DNA of 5,153 nt from a bacterium (GCA_021845705.1 JAJZVJ010000221.1:1-5153); one strand, 5' to 3'; shown: positions 1-4,945, numbered from the stretch's first letter. Numbers and translations are program-made. The notes: generated by a model not told the origin, from the letters alone.

Positions 1-1
1 T

Positions 2-2332
2 CTAGAAGAGGGCCGCCAGCATGTGGCTTACGTGCGGGTCCAGGGTGATGGCCAGCTCTACGGCCAGCAGGCCGAACAGCGTGGTGAACTTGATGATCGG
101 GTTCATGGCCACCGAGGAGGTGTCCTTGAACGGGTCGCCCACCGTGTCGCCCACTACGGTAGCGTCGTGGAGCGGCGTACCCTTCGCGTTCAGCTCGGTC
201 TCCACCAGCTTCTTAGCGTTGTCCCACGCGCCGCCCGCGTCGGCCATGAAGATAGCCTGGTACAGACCGAATATCGCTATCGATATCAGGTAGCCTATGA
301 AGAAGTAGTGGTTCAGGCAGGCGAAGGCGAGCGTAGAGAAGAACACCACCAGGAAGATATTGAACATACCCTTCTGGGCGTACTGCGTGCAGATCTCCAC
401 CACCTTCTTGGAGTCCTCCACATTGGCCTTCTTTACCGTGCTGTCCAGCTTGATGTTCTTCTTGATGAAGTCCACCGCCTGGTAAGCGCCCGTCGTCACC
501 GCCTGCATGGAAGCGCCGGAGAACCAGTAGATGATGGACCCGCCGGTGATAAGCCCCAGCAGGAACTTCGGGTTCATTATAGAAAGCCCCTCGTAAATAC
601 CCTCGGGGCCCACTATGCCGTACTTAGCCTTCAGCAGCTGGATGATGGCGAAGATGAGCGTAGTGGCGCCCACAACGGCCGTACCGATAAGCACCGGCTT
701 CGCGGTAGCTTTAAAAGTATTGCCCGCGCCGTCGTTCTCTTCCAGGAACTTCTTGCCGTTCTCGAAGTCAACGTCAAAACCGAAGTCCCTCTTGATCTCT
801 TCCTTGATGCCGGGGATGGTCTCGATGGTAGACAGCTCGAACACGCTCTGCGCGTTGTCCGTCACCGGGCCGTAGGAGTCCACGGCTATGGTCACCGGGC
901 CCATGCCCAGGAAGCCGAAGGCCACCAGGCCGAAGGCGAAGATAGCCGGAGACATCATCAGCATCCCCAGGCCGTGCGTGGACACCAGATAGGCCGTGCC
1001 CATCAGGAAGATGATGGCCATGCCCATCCAGTAGGCGCTGAAATTGCCGGCCACCAGGCCCGACAGGATATTAAGCGAAGCCCCGCCTTCCTTGGACGCG
1101 GTCACCACTTCGCGCACGTGGCCGGAGTTGGTGGAAGTGAAGACCTTCACCAGTTCCGGGATCAGCGCGCCCGCGATGGTGCCGCAGGTGATGATGGTGG
1201 AAAGCTTCCACCACATAGTGCCGTCGCCGAGCTCGGGGATAAGCACCCGGCTGAGCAGGTAGGTCATCGCTATGGAAACAAACGAGGTCAGCCAGACCAG
1301 CATGGTGAGCGGGTGCTCGAAGTTGAACTTCCTGGACTCGGAGTACATCGAGTGCGAGATCATGCTGTTCACGCCGTAGGAGAAGGCGCTGGTCACGATC
1401 ATGCCGATGCGCATCACGAAGATCCAGACCAGCAGTTTTATCTGGTCCTCGGGGTTCGCGACCGCGAGCAGGATGAAGGTGATCAGGGCTACGCCCGTCA
1501 CGCCGTAGGTCTCGAAACCGTCGGCCGTGGGGCCCACGGAGTCGCCGGCGTTGTCGCCGGTGCAGTCCGCTATCACGCCGGGGTTCCTGACGTCGTCTTC
1601 TTTGATCTTGAACACTATCTTCATCAGGTCGCTGCCGATGTCGGCTATTTTGGTGAAGATGCCGCCGGCTATCCTGAGCGCCGCGGCGCCCAGCGACTCG
1701 CCTATGGCGAAGCCTATAAAGCAGGGGCCGGCGTAGTCGCCGGGAACGAAGAGCAGGATGAAGAGCATCATGACGAGTTCGACCGAGATGAGCAGCATGC
1801 CTATGGACATCCCGGCCTTCAGCGGGATGGTCATGGTCGGGTAAGGGAGCCCTTTAAGGCCCGCGAAAGCGGTGCGGGAGTTGGCGTAAGTGTTTATGCG
1901 TATGCCGAACCAGGCCACGGAGTACGAGCCCAGTATGCCTACTATGGAGAAGAAGACTATTACCATCACCTTCATGGCGTCCATCTCGCGGCTGAAGTAC
2001 CACACCATGATGGAGGCGATGAAGACCCAGAGTATGGCTATGAATTTGCCCTGCGTTATAAGGTAAGTCTTGCAGGTCTCGTAAATAAGTTCCGAGATTT
2101 CTTTCATGGACTTATGCACGGGGAGACTGGAGATCTGCATGGACTGCCAGAGCCCGAAAAAGACGCCCAGCACGCAGATCACAAGCCCGCCCAGCAGGAG
2201 GTTATGGCCGGAGATGCCGTGAAAAAGCACGCTGGACAGGTCCGGTATCTTCAGTTCGGCCTCGCTGGCGAAAGCAGGAGCGGAAGCCATCAACAGAGCC
2301 GCGGAGGCGGCGAGAGTCTTAAGTTTTCGCAT
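2..2332 (-). CDS. hppA: Membrane-bound proton-translocating pyrophosphatase (K+-independent type)
   Basis: A complete 776-residue integral membrane pyrophosphatase, the usual size for the family. It hydrolyses cytoplasmic PPi and pumps ions out across the inner membrane. Seen: about 16 hydrophobic segments. The Mg-PPi site residues include D231 and D235 (KIADIGSDL), D256, D260 and D264 (ADCTGDNAGD), D485 and D492 (VDSYGPVTDNA), D698, D704 and K707 (DAGGAWDNAKK), and D729, D733, K736 and D737 (GDTVGDPFKDT). Lys541 in GNTFKA takes the place of the Ala found in K+-dependent enzymes, and the gate glutamate is E274 (FETY), as in K+-independent H+-PPases; the ion assignment is inferred. Residues 495-536 are longer than in Rhodospirillum-type enzymes, which I recall as normal for the 'DCTGDNAGD' subfamily. 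Residues 1-23 look like a cleavable signal peptide (MRKLK, hydrophobic core, AFA). The ATG lies 5 nt after AGGGG. The gene follows the rplA terminator, and no separate promoter is evident. Confidence 0.96.
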   Translation of the reverse strand: MRKLKTLAASAALLMASAPAFASEAELKIPDLSSVLFHGISGHNLLLGGLVICVLGVFFGLWQSMQISSLPVHKSMKEISELIYETCKTYLITQGKFIAILWVFIASIMVWYFSREMDAMKVMVIVFFSIVGILGSYSVAWFGIRINTYANSRTAFAGLKGLPYPTMTIPLKAGMSIGMLLISVELVMMLFILLFVPGDYAGPCFIGFAIGESLGAAALRIAGGIFTKIADIGSDLMKIVFKIKEDDVRNPGVIADCTGDNAGDSVGPTADGFETYGVTGVALITFILLAVANPEDQIKLLVWIFVMRIGMIVTSAFSYGVNSMISHSMYSESRKFNFEHPLTMLVWLTSFVSIAMTYLLSRVLIPELGDGTMWWKLSTIITCGTIAGALIPELVKVFTSTNSGHVREVVTASKEGGASLNILSGLVAGNFSAYWMGMAIIFLMGTAYLVSTHGLGMLMMSPAIFAFGLVAFGFLGMGPVTIAVDSYGPVTDNAQSVFELSTIETIPGIKEEIKRDFGFDVDFENGKKFLEENDGAGNTFKATAKPVLIGTAVVGATTLIFAIIQLLKAKYGIVGPEGIYEGLSIMNPKFLLGLITGGSIIYWFSGASMQAVTTGAYQAVDFIKKNIKLDSTVKKANVEDSKKVVEICTQYAQKGMFNIFLVVFFSTLAFACLNHYFFIGYLISIAIFGLYQAIFMADAGGAWDNAKKLVETELNAKGTPLHDATVVGDTVGDPFKDTSSVAMNPIIKFTTLFGLLAVELAITLDPHVSHMLAALF

Positions 2333-2337
2333 TTTTT

Positions 2338-2342
2338 CCCCT
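2338..2342 (-). promoter_or_regulatory. Ribosome binding site of hppA
   Basis: AGGGG on the minus strand sits five A residues before the hppA ATG at 2332. It is a partial Shine-Dalgarno match with good spacing. It supports this start, which also begins the signal-peptide-like N-terminus. Confidence 0.6.
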
Positions 2343-2358
2343 ATGAGTTTGAGTTTTT

Positions 2359-2391
2359 AAAAAGCCCGCCGGGTTCGCCGGCGGGCTTTTT
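2359..2391 (-). terminator. Intrinsic terminator after rplA (symmetrical)
   Basis: A perfect 9-bp GC-rich stem (arms 2364-2372 and 2378-2386, GCCCGCCGG with CCGGCGGGC) closes a 5-nt loop and is flanked by five A's on one side and five T's on the other. It starts 3 nt past the rplA stop codon. Read on the minus strand it ends the ribosomal protein transcript. Because it is symmetrical it could also stop plus-strand transcription. Its last base is only 26 nt before the hppA start codon. Confidence 0.9.
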
Positions 2392-2394
2392 GTT

Positions 2395-3084
2395 TTAGTT
2401 AGCGGTTTTCTGCTCCACGGCGACGGGAAAGCCCGCCCCCATGGTGGACGTAACGAATACTGACTGCATATAGACGCCCTTGGAAGAGGACGGCTTCACC
2501 TTCAGTACGGCGTCGATAACGGTCTTCACGTTCTCTACGAGCTTTTCCTCGGGAAAGGAAACTTTGCCCGCTACCGCGTGCACTATGGCCTGCGGATCGG
2601 CTTTGAACTCTATCCGGCCGGCCTTAAGTTCCTTTACGGTCTTGGCCACGTCGAAAGTGACGGTGCCGCTCTTGGGATTAGGCATCAGACCTTTGGGGCC
2701 CAGCGTCTTGCCGAGCTTGGCGGCGTCTTTCATCATGTCGGGGGTGACCACGAGCACGTCGAAATCCATGAAACCGCCGAAGATCTTCTCTATCAGGTCG
2801 GCCCCGCCGTAAATGTCGGCGCCGGCGGCCTGGGCTTCCTTTTCCTTTTCGCCTTTGGCGATAACGGCCACCTTCTTGGTCTTGCCGGTGCCGTGGGGCA
2901 GGCTCACAGTGCTGCGCACCTGCTGGTCGGACTGCTTCACGTCTATGCCCAGTTTCATGTGGACTTCCACGGTCTCGTCGAACTTGGCATTGGCGCTTTT
3001 CTTTACCAGGGCCACGGCTTCCTTAATGGTGTATTTCTTGGTAAGGTCCAGGCCCTTCTTCATGTTCTCTATTCTTTTTCCCAT
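2395..3084 (-). CDS. rplA: 50S ribosomal protein L1
   Basis: L1 forms the mobile L1 stalk of the large subunit by binding 23S rRNA and helps release deacylated tRNA from the E site. In many bacteria it also represses translation of its own operon. The 229-residue protein has the family's normal length. Domain I is made of the N- and C-terminal parts (about 1-67 and 160-229) around an inserted domain II. The L1 signature LGPKGLMPNPKSGTVT is at residues 128-143, and TSTMGAG closes the rRNA-binding face near residues 212-218. The ATG is preceded by AAGGAG with a 9-nt spacer; Met8 is a poorer start. The gene is separated from rplK by an unusually long 175-nt spacer with repeats and hairpins, and is followed at once by an intrinsic terminator. 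Confidence 0.98.
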   Translation of the reverse strand: MGKRIENMKKGLDLTKKYTIKEAVALVKKSANAKFDETVEVHMKLGIDVKQSDQQVRSTVSLPHGTGKTKKVAVIAKGEKEKEAQAAGADIYGGADLIEKIFGGFMDFDVLVVTPDMMKDAAKLGKTLGPKGLMPNPKSGTVTFDVAKTVKELKAGRIEFKADPQAIVHAVAGKVSFPEEKLVENVKTVIDAVLKVKPSSSKGVYMQSVFVTSTMGAGFPVAVEQKTAN

Positions 3085-3093
3085 TTTCGGTTT

Positions 3094-3099
3094 CTCCTT
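3094..3099 (-). promoter_or_regulatory. Ribosome binding site of rplA
   Basis: AAGGAG lies nine bases before the rplA ATG. It is a strong Shine-Dalgarno and decides the start against the internal Met8. A GAGA-capped hairpin ends 10 nt upstream of it. Confidence 0.85.
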
Positions 3100-3109
3100 G
3101 TTTTTCCCA

Positions 3110-3125
3110 GGGCGGTCTCCCGCCC
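3110..3125 (-). other. GNRA-capped hairpin upstream of the rplA ribosome binding site
   Basis: In the minus-strand RNA GGGCGG pairs perfectly with CCGCCC across a GAGA tetraloop, a GNRA-type loop. No T-run follows, so it is not a terminator. Its place just before the Shine-Dalgarno suggests a role in mRNA stability or translational control of L1, which is inference. Confidence 0.5.
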
Positions 3126-3138
3126 CCGAGGTTCATGC

Positions 3139-3153
3139 GCGGAAAGGTTCCGC
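3139..3153 (-). other. Small stem-loop in the rplK-rplA spacer
   Basis: GCGGAA (3139-3144) pairs with TTCCGC (3148-3153) across a 3-nt loop. It lies between the repeat block and the rplA leader hairpin. A 6-bp stem of this kind can occur by chance, so function is unknown. Confidence 0.3.
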
Positions 3154-3162
3154 TTCCTCGTT

Positions 3163-3249
3163 AAAAACAGTCGGGAGTCTTTGGGTCGGGGGCCGGGGGT
3201 CTTTAAGAAAAATCTCTTTTCCGCGACGCCCGACTCCTGACTCCCGACT
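3163..3249 (-). terminator. Possible attenuator or terminator between rplK and rplA
   Basis: In the minus-strand RNA AGTCGGGAGTC (3249-3239) pairs perfectly with GACTCCCGACT (3179-3169). A second 6-bp helix GTCGGG/CCCGAC (3234-3229 with 3190-3185) can stack inside it across a small internal loop. The outer 3' arm is followed by G and five T's (3167-3163). The layout is terminator-like, but the apical loop is long and rplA must be expressed, so partial termination, an RNA end-protecting structure or a repeat-derived hairpin are all possible. Confidence 0.4.
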
Positions 3250-3256
3250 CCTGACT
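3229..3256 (-). repeat. Heptanucleotide tandem repeat, four units
   Basis: On the minus strand the 28 bases read as AGTCAGG, AGTCGGG, AGTCAGG, AGTCGGG, that is two exact copies of a 14-bp unit. They begin 3 nt after the rplK stop codon. A degenerate copy in the opposite orientation begins at 3169 (AGTCGGG, AGTCTTT, GGGTCGG). The array is noncoding and sits where rplK and rplA are normally nearly adjacent, so it looks like an inserted or expanded intergenic repeat element. Confidence 0.85.
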
Positions 3257-3259
3257 ATC

Positions 3260-3694
3260 TTAATCGACTATGTCCACGCCCATACTGCGCGCGGTGCCCT
3301 TCACCATCTCCATGGCCCGTTTTACGTCCTTGGTATTGAGGTCCACCAGTTTAAGCTTGGCGACTTCTTCAACCTGCTTAAGGGTAAGTTTGCCGACCTT
3401 ATCCTTATTAGGCACGCCGGAGCCCTTGGCCAGCCCGGCGGCTTTCTTTATAAGCGCGGCCATCGGGGGCATCTTCGTGATGAAAGTGAAGGTCCTGTCC
3501 TCGAAAACCGAGATGACCACGGGGATCGGCACGCCCTGCTCGAGCTTCCGGGTCTTCTCATTGAACTGTTTGCAGAAGTCCATGATATTGACGCCGTGCT
3601 GGCCGAGGGCGGGACCCACGGGAGGCGCGGGATTGGCGGCGCCGGCCGGGATCTGCAGTTTTATGAATGTCTTTATCGCTTTAACTTTAGCCAT
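3260..3694 (-). CDS. rplK: 50S ribosomal protein L11
   Basis: L11 binds the GTPase-associated region of 23S rRNA with L10/L12 and supports factor-dependent GTP hydrolysis and the stringent response. The protein has 144 residues, the family's usual length. The N-terminal domain (about 1-70) shows KLQIPAGAANPAPPVGPALG at residues 12-31, with the conserved proline stretch, then GQHGVNIMDFCKQFN. The C-terminal rRNA-binding domain (about 75-144) ends in DLNTKDVKRAMEMVKGTARS, the L11 signature. The ATG is fixed by homology, and an in-frame TAA lies just upstream. It has no Shine-Dalgarno at normal spacing; the nearest strong one is 30 nt away with a hairpin in between. The stop codon is 3 nt from the heptad repeats. 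Confidence 0.98.
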   Translation of the reverse strand: MAKVKAIKTFIKLQIPAGAANPAPPVGPALGQHGVNIMDFCKQFNEKTRKLEQGVPIPVVISVFEDRTFTFITKMPPMAALIKKAAGLAKGSGVPNKDKVGKLTLKQVEEVAKLKLVDLNTKDVKRAMEMVKGTARSMGVDIVD

Positions 3695-3703
3695 AGTAAT
3701 AAA

Positions 3704-3730
3704 TTAAGGTTGCCCTTAACGTCTCTCCTT
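3704..3730 (-). promoter_or_regulatory. rplK translation initiation region with a hairpin between Shine-Dalgarno and AUG
   Basis: AAGGAG (3730-3725) is a strong Shine-Dalgarno but ends 30 nt before the rplK ATG. Between them TTAAGG (3719-3714) pairs perfectly with CCTTAA (3709-3704) over a GCAA tetraloop, a stable GNRA type. Folding the hairpin removes 16 nt and leaves about 14 nt between the site and the start codon. The alternative AAGG inside the hairpin is 19 nt from the ATG and is occluded when the stem forms. Confidence 0.6.
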
Positions 3731-3746
3731 ATAATTAAGTCCGGAC

Positions 3747-3768
3747 GGGCCGCGTAACACGGACGCCC
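3747..3768 (-). promoter_or_regulatory. Bulged hairpin in the nusG-rplK leader; possible L1 target
   Basis: In the minus-strand RNA GGG (3768-3766), a three-base CGU bulge, CCGUG, a UUA loop, CGCGG and CCC (3749-3747) form a GC-rich bulged hairpin. L1 is known to repress the L11 operon in E. coli by binding the leader before rplK, at a site mimicking its rRNA target. Position fits, but I cannot match this structure to the rRNA site by eye. Confidence 0.3.
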
Positions 3769-3769
3769 T

Positions 3770-3793
3770 TAAGCTGCTGAAGCGGCAGCCTTA
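3770..3793 (-). other. Imperfect hairpin at the end of nusG
   Basis: Starting in the nusG stop codon, UAA and GCUGC pair with GCAGC and UUA, with one bulged G and a 7-nt loop. No T-run follows, so it is not a convincing terminator. It may be an mRNA processing or stability element, or chance. Confidence 0.3.
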
Positions 3794-4321
3794 GACTTTT
3801 TCCACCTGCAGGAAATCAAGTTCCACCGGGGTCGGGCGGTCGAATACGGTAACGGTAACGCGCAATTTGGCTTTCTGCTCGTTAACGTCCTCCACCACGC
3901 CCATGAAGTGCTTGAACGGCCCTTCGATGATGCGCACGTTCTCGCCTTTCTCGAACTGCACGGCCGGCTTGGGCTTTTCCTGGCTGGTGGAATTCATCAG
4001 CTCCAGGATCTGCTGCACTTCCGCGTCGTCCATCGGCACCGGCTTGGGGTCCCCCAGGAACCCGCTGACGCCCTGCACGCCGCGTATCGCCCAATAGGTA
4101 TTGTTGTCCAGCTCCATGCTGATCAGCACGTAACCCGGGAAAAATTTGCGTTTGCTCACTTTTTTCTGGTTGTTCTTCACCTGCATCACGTCCTCGGTGG
4201 GAATGAGGACCTGCGCTATGCGGCCGGCGAACTCTTTATCCTCGATCTTCGCCTGGAGCATCTTCAGGACGCGCTCCTCGAAACCGGTGCGGGTATGGAT
4301 CACGTACCATGACTTAGCCAT
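3791..4321 (-). CDS. nusG: Transcription termination/antitermination factor NusG
   Basis: NusG binds the RNA polymerase clamp and modulates pausing. Through its C-terminal KOW domain it contacts Rho or ribosomal protein S10, linking transcription with termination or translation. The 176-residue protein has the normal two-domain form. The NGN domain (about 1-110) starts WYVIHTRTGFEERV and contains KRKFFPGYVLI (57-67) and WAIRGVQGVSGFLG (77-90). A linker (about 111-123) leads to the KOW domain (about 124-176), with GENVRIIEGPFKHFMGVVED at 126-145 and a closing VELDFLQVEKV. The ATG overlaps the secE stop by one base (TAATG), and GGGAGG lies 6 nt before it inside secE, so the two genes are probably translationally coupled. 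No insertion or truncation is seen. Confidence 0.98.
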   Translation of the reverse strand: MAKSWYVIHTRTGFEERVLKMLQAKIEDKEFAGRIAQVLIPTEDVMQVKNNQKKVSKRKFFPGYVLISMELDNNTYWAIRGVQGVSGFLGDPKPVPMDDAEVQQILELMNSTSQEKPKPAVQFEKGENVRIIEGPFKHFMGVVEDVNEQKAKLRVTVTVFDRPTPVELDFLQVEKV

Positions 4322-4509
4322 TAGCGGCCTCCCAGTATTACCTTGAGCATGGCGGTAAGGCCCATATCCACAAGGCTGACGTAAATTGCGACGATGATGA
4401 CGACGAAACTGACGGCGACCGTGGAGCTCATGACGTCTTTGCGCGCCAGCCAGGTGACCTTGGTCAGCTCTTCGTAGACTTCCTTTAGAAAACTGGTGAT
4501 TTTATTCAT
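4321..4509 (-). CDS. secE: Protein translocase subunit SecE (single-membrane-span form)
   Basis: SecE is the small essential subunit that clamps SecY in the SecYEG channel of the inner membrane. The 62-residue protein is the short form common in bacteria, in contrast to the three-span E. coli protein. It has an amphipathic N-terminal helix (about 3-16, FLKEVYEELTKVTW) and one membrane segment (about 29-48, VAVSFVVIIVAIYVSLV), then a short tail. The conserved KVTWP motif reads KVTWL (W20, L21), so the usual proline is missing. The ATG has only a weak GGA eight nt upstream. It lies 51 nt from the tRNA-Trp end and overlaps nusG by one base, the order found in most bacteria. Confidence 0.96.
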   Translation of the reverse strand: MNKITSFLKEVYEELTKVTWLARKDVMSSTVAVSFVVIIVAIYVSLVDMGLTAMLKVILGGR

Positions 4510-4559
4510 AGTTCAGATCCGTTATCCAGAATAAAGGCCGTTGCTGCGCCGCTGAAATT

Positions 4560-4633
4560 TGGCGGGAGCGGAAGGAATCGAACCTTCAGTTGCGGTTTTG
4601 GAGACCGCTGGTTTACCGTTAACCGACGCTCCC
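4560..4633 (-). tRNA. trnW: tRNA-Trp (anticodon CCA)
   Basis: The 74-nt gene folds into a full cloverleaf on the minus strand. The acceptor GGGAGCG pairs with CGCTCCC, the D stem GGTT with AACC around a 7-nt loop, the anticodon stem GCGGT with ACCGC around CTCCAAA (anticodon CCA, reading UGG), and the T stem GAAGG with CCTTC around TTCGATT. The variable loop is 4 nt. The discriminator is G, as expected for bacterial tRNA-Trp, and the 3' CCA is encoded (4562-4560). A tRNA-Trp gene between tuf/rpmG and secE is a common bacterial arrangement. It is probably cut out of the operon transcript. Confidence 0.97.
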
Positions 4634-4647
4634 ACGGAAGGCCGCTG

Positions 4648-4685
4648 TTGGCCATAGGCCCATACACGGCATCGCCATGGGCCAA
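4648..4685 (-). repeat. Competing inverted repeats between rpmG and tRNA-Trp
   Basis: GGCCCAT (4657-4663) pairs perfectly with ATGGGCC (4677-4683) across 13 nt, and a GGC/GCC pair can form in the loop. TTGGCC (4648-4653) can instead pair with GGCCAA (4680-4685), which uses overlapping bases. No T-run follows. It may mark a processing site that frees the tRNA from the rpmG mRNA; function is inferred only from position. Confidence 0.45.
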
Positions 4686-4686
4686 A

Positions 4687-4842
4687 TCAGGACTTTACTT
4701 CCTTATGCTGCGTGCTCTTGCCGCAGGCCCGGCAGAACTTCTTGAGCTCTATCTTGAATTCCTTCTTTTTTCCCCTGGCGAAGTGGTAATTCTTGTTCTT
4801 GCACGCTGTGCAGCCGAGGGTTACATGTATTCTGTCAGCCAT
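4687..4842 (-). CDS. rpmG: 50S ribosomal protein L33 (zinc-ribbon form)
   Basis: L33 is a small protein of the large subunit near the E site. The 51-residue protein, from ATG at 4842 to TGA at 4687, reads MADRIHVTLGCTACKNKNYH at its start and has the L33 pattern of short beta strands with ELKKFC and CGKSTQHKE near the end. Two CxxC pairs (C11/C14 and C37/C40) form a zinc ribbon, so this is the cysteine-containing, zinc-dependent version. Bacteria with this form sometimes carry a second, cysteine-free copy for zinc starvation; none is in this window. The Shine-Dalgarno AAGGA ends 5 nt before the ATG. It lies between tuf and tRNA-Trp, a classical position for rpmG. Confidence 0.96.
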   Translation of the reverse strand: MADRIHVTLGCTACKNKNYHFARGKKKEFKIELKKFCRACGKSTQHKEVKS

Positions 4843-4847
4843 ATATT

Positions 4848-4852
4848 TCCTT
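4848..4852 (-). promoter_or_regulatory. Ribosome binding site of rpmG
   Basis: AAGGA on the minus strand, 5 nt before the rpmG ATG at 4842. It supports the start of this very short gene. Confidence 0.75.
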
Positions 4853-4898
4853 ACAGACTAATTTTGAATGTTCTCCGGCAGCCGGCGGCAGTATGCCG

Positions 4899-4918
4899 AA
4901 AAGGCGGCTTGCGCCTTT
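4899..4918 (-). terminator. Weak terminator or attenuator after tuf
   Basis: In the minus-strand RNA AAAGGCG (4918-4912) pairs perfectly with CGCCUUU (4906-4900) around a 5-nt loop, and four T's (4902-4899) overlap the end of the stem. It lies 27 nt past the tuf stop. The T-run is short and interrupted at once by CGG, so termination would be partial. It could lower transcription of rpmG-secE-nusG relative to the highly expressed tuf. No clear promoter for rpmG is seen in the rest of the spacer. Confidence 0.45.
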
Positions 4919-4945
4919 ACCGGCGATCCGTGCCGCCGCGGCCGG

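Noticed and set aside
23..2398. A 791-codon open frame on the plus strand opposite hppA
   Set aside because: It mirrors hppA in the antisense frame. Its translation is rich in His, Arg, Gln and Glu with no domain, which is typical of the complement of a GC-rich membrane protein gene. hppA has full catalytic motifs.
3229..3256. CRISPR array
   Set aside because: The repeat units are 7 or 14 bp, directly contiguous, with no spacers of any length.
2578..3757. Plus-strand open frames opposite rplA and rplK
   Set aside because: They lie over well-recognised ribosomal protein genes, show no known motifs and have no plausible ribosome binding context. They are shadows.
3735..3760. Promoter in the nusG-rplK spacer
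   Set aside because: The TTATAA near 3729-3734 has only a 2-of-6 match to a -35 at 17 nt, too weak to report.
3882..4094. A 70-codon minus-strand open frame inside nusG
   Set aside because: It is an out-of-frame reading of nusG with an Arg/Gly-rich, low-complexity product.
4319..4323. TAATG at secE/nusG as a frameshift or fusion
   Set aside because: Both proteins are complete with normal ends; the one-base overlap is ordinary translational coupling.
4510..4559. Promoter between tRNA-Trp and secE
   Set aside because: A GATAAC-like -10 can be picked out, but no -35 at proper spacing is visible; chance similarity is likely.
4657..4683. Intrinsic terminator before tRNA-Trp
   Set aside because: The stem is not followed by a T-run on either strand, so it is listed as an inverted repeat only.
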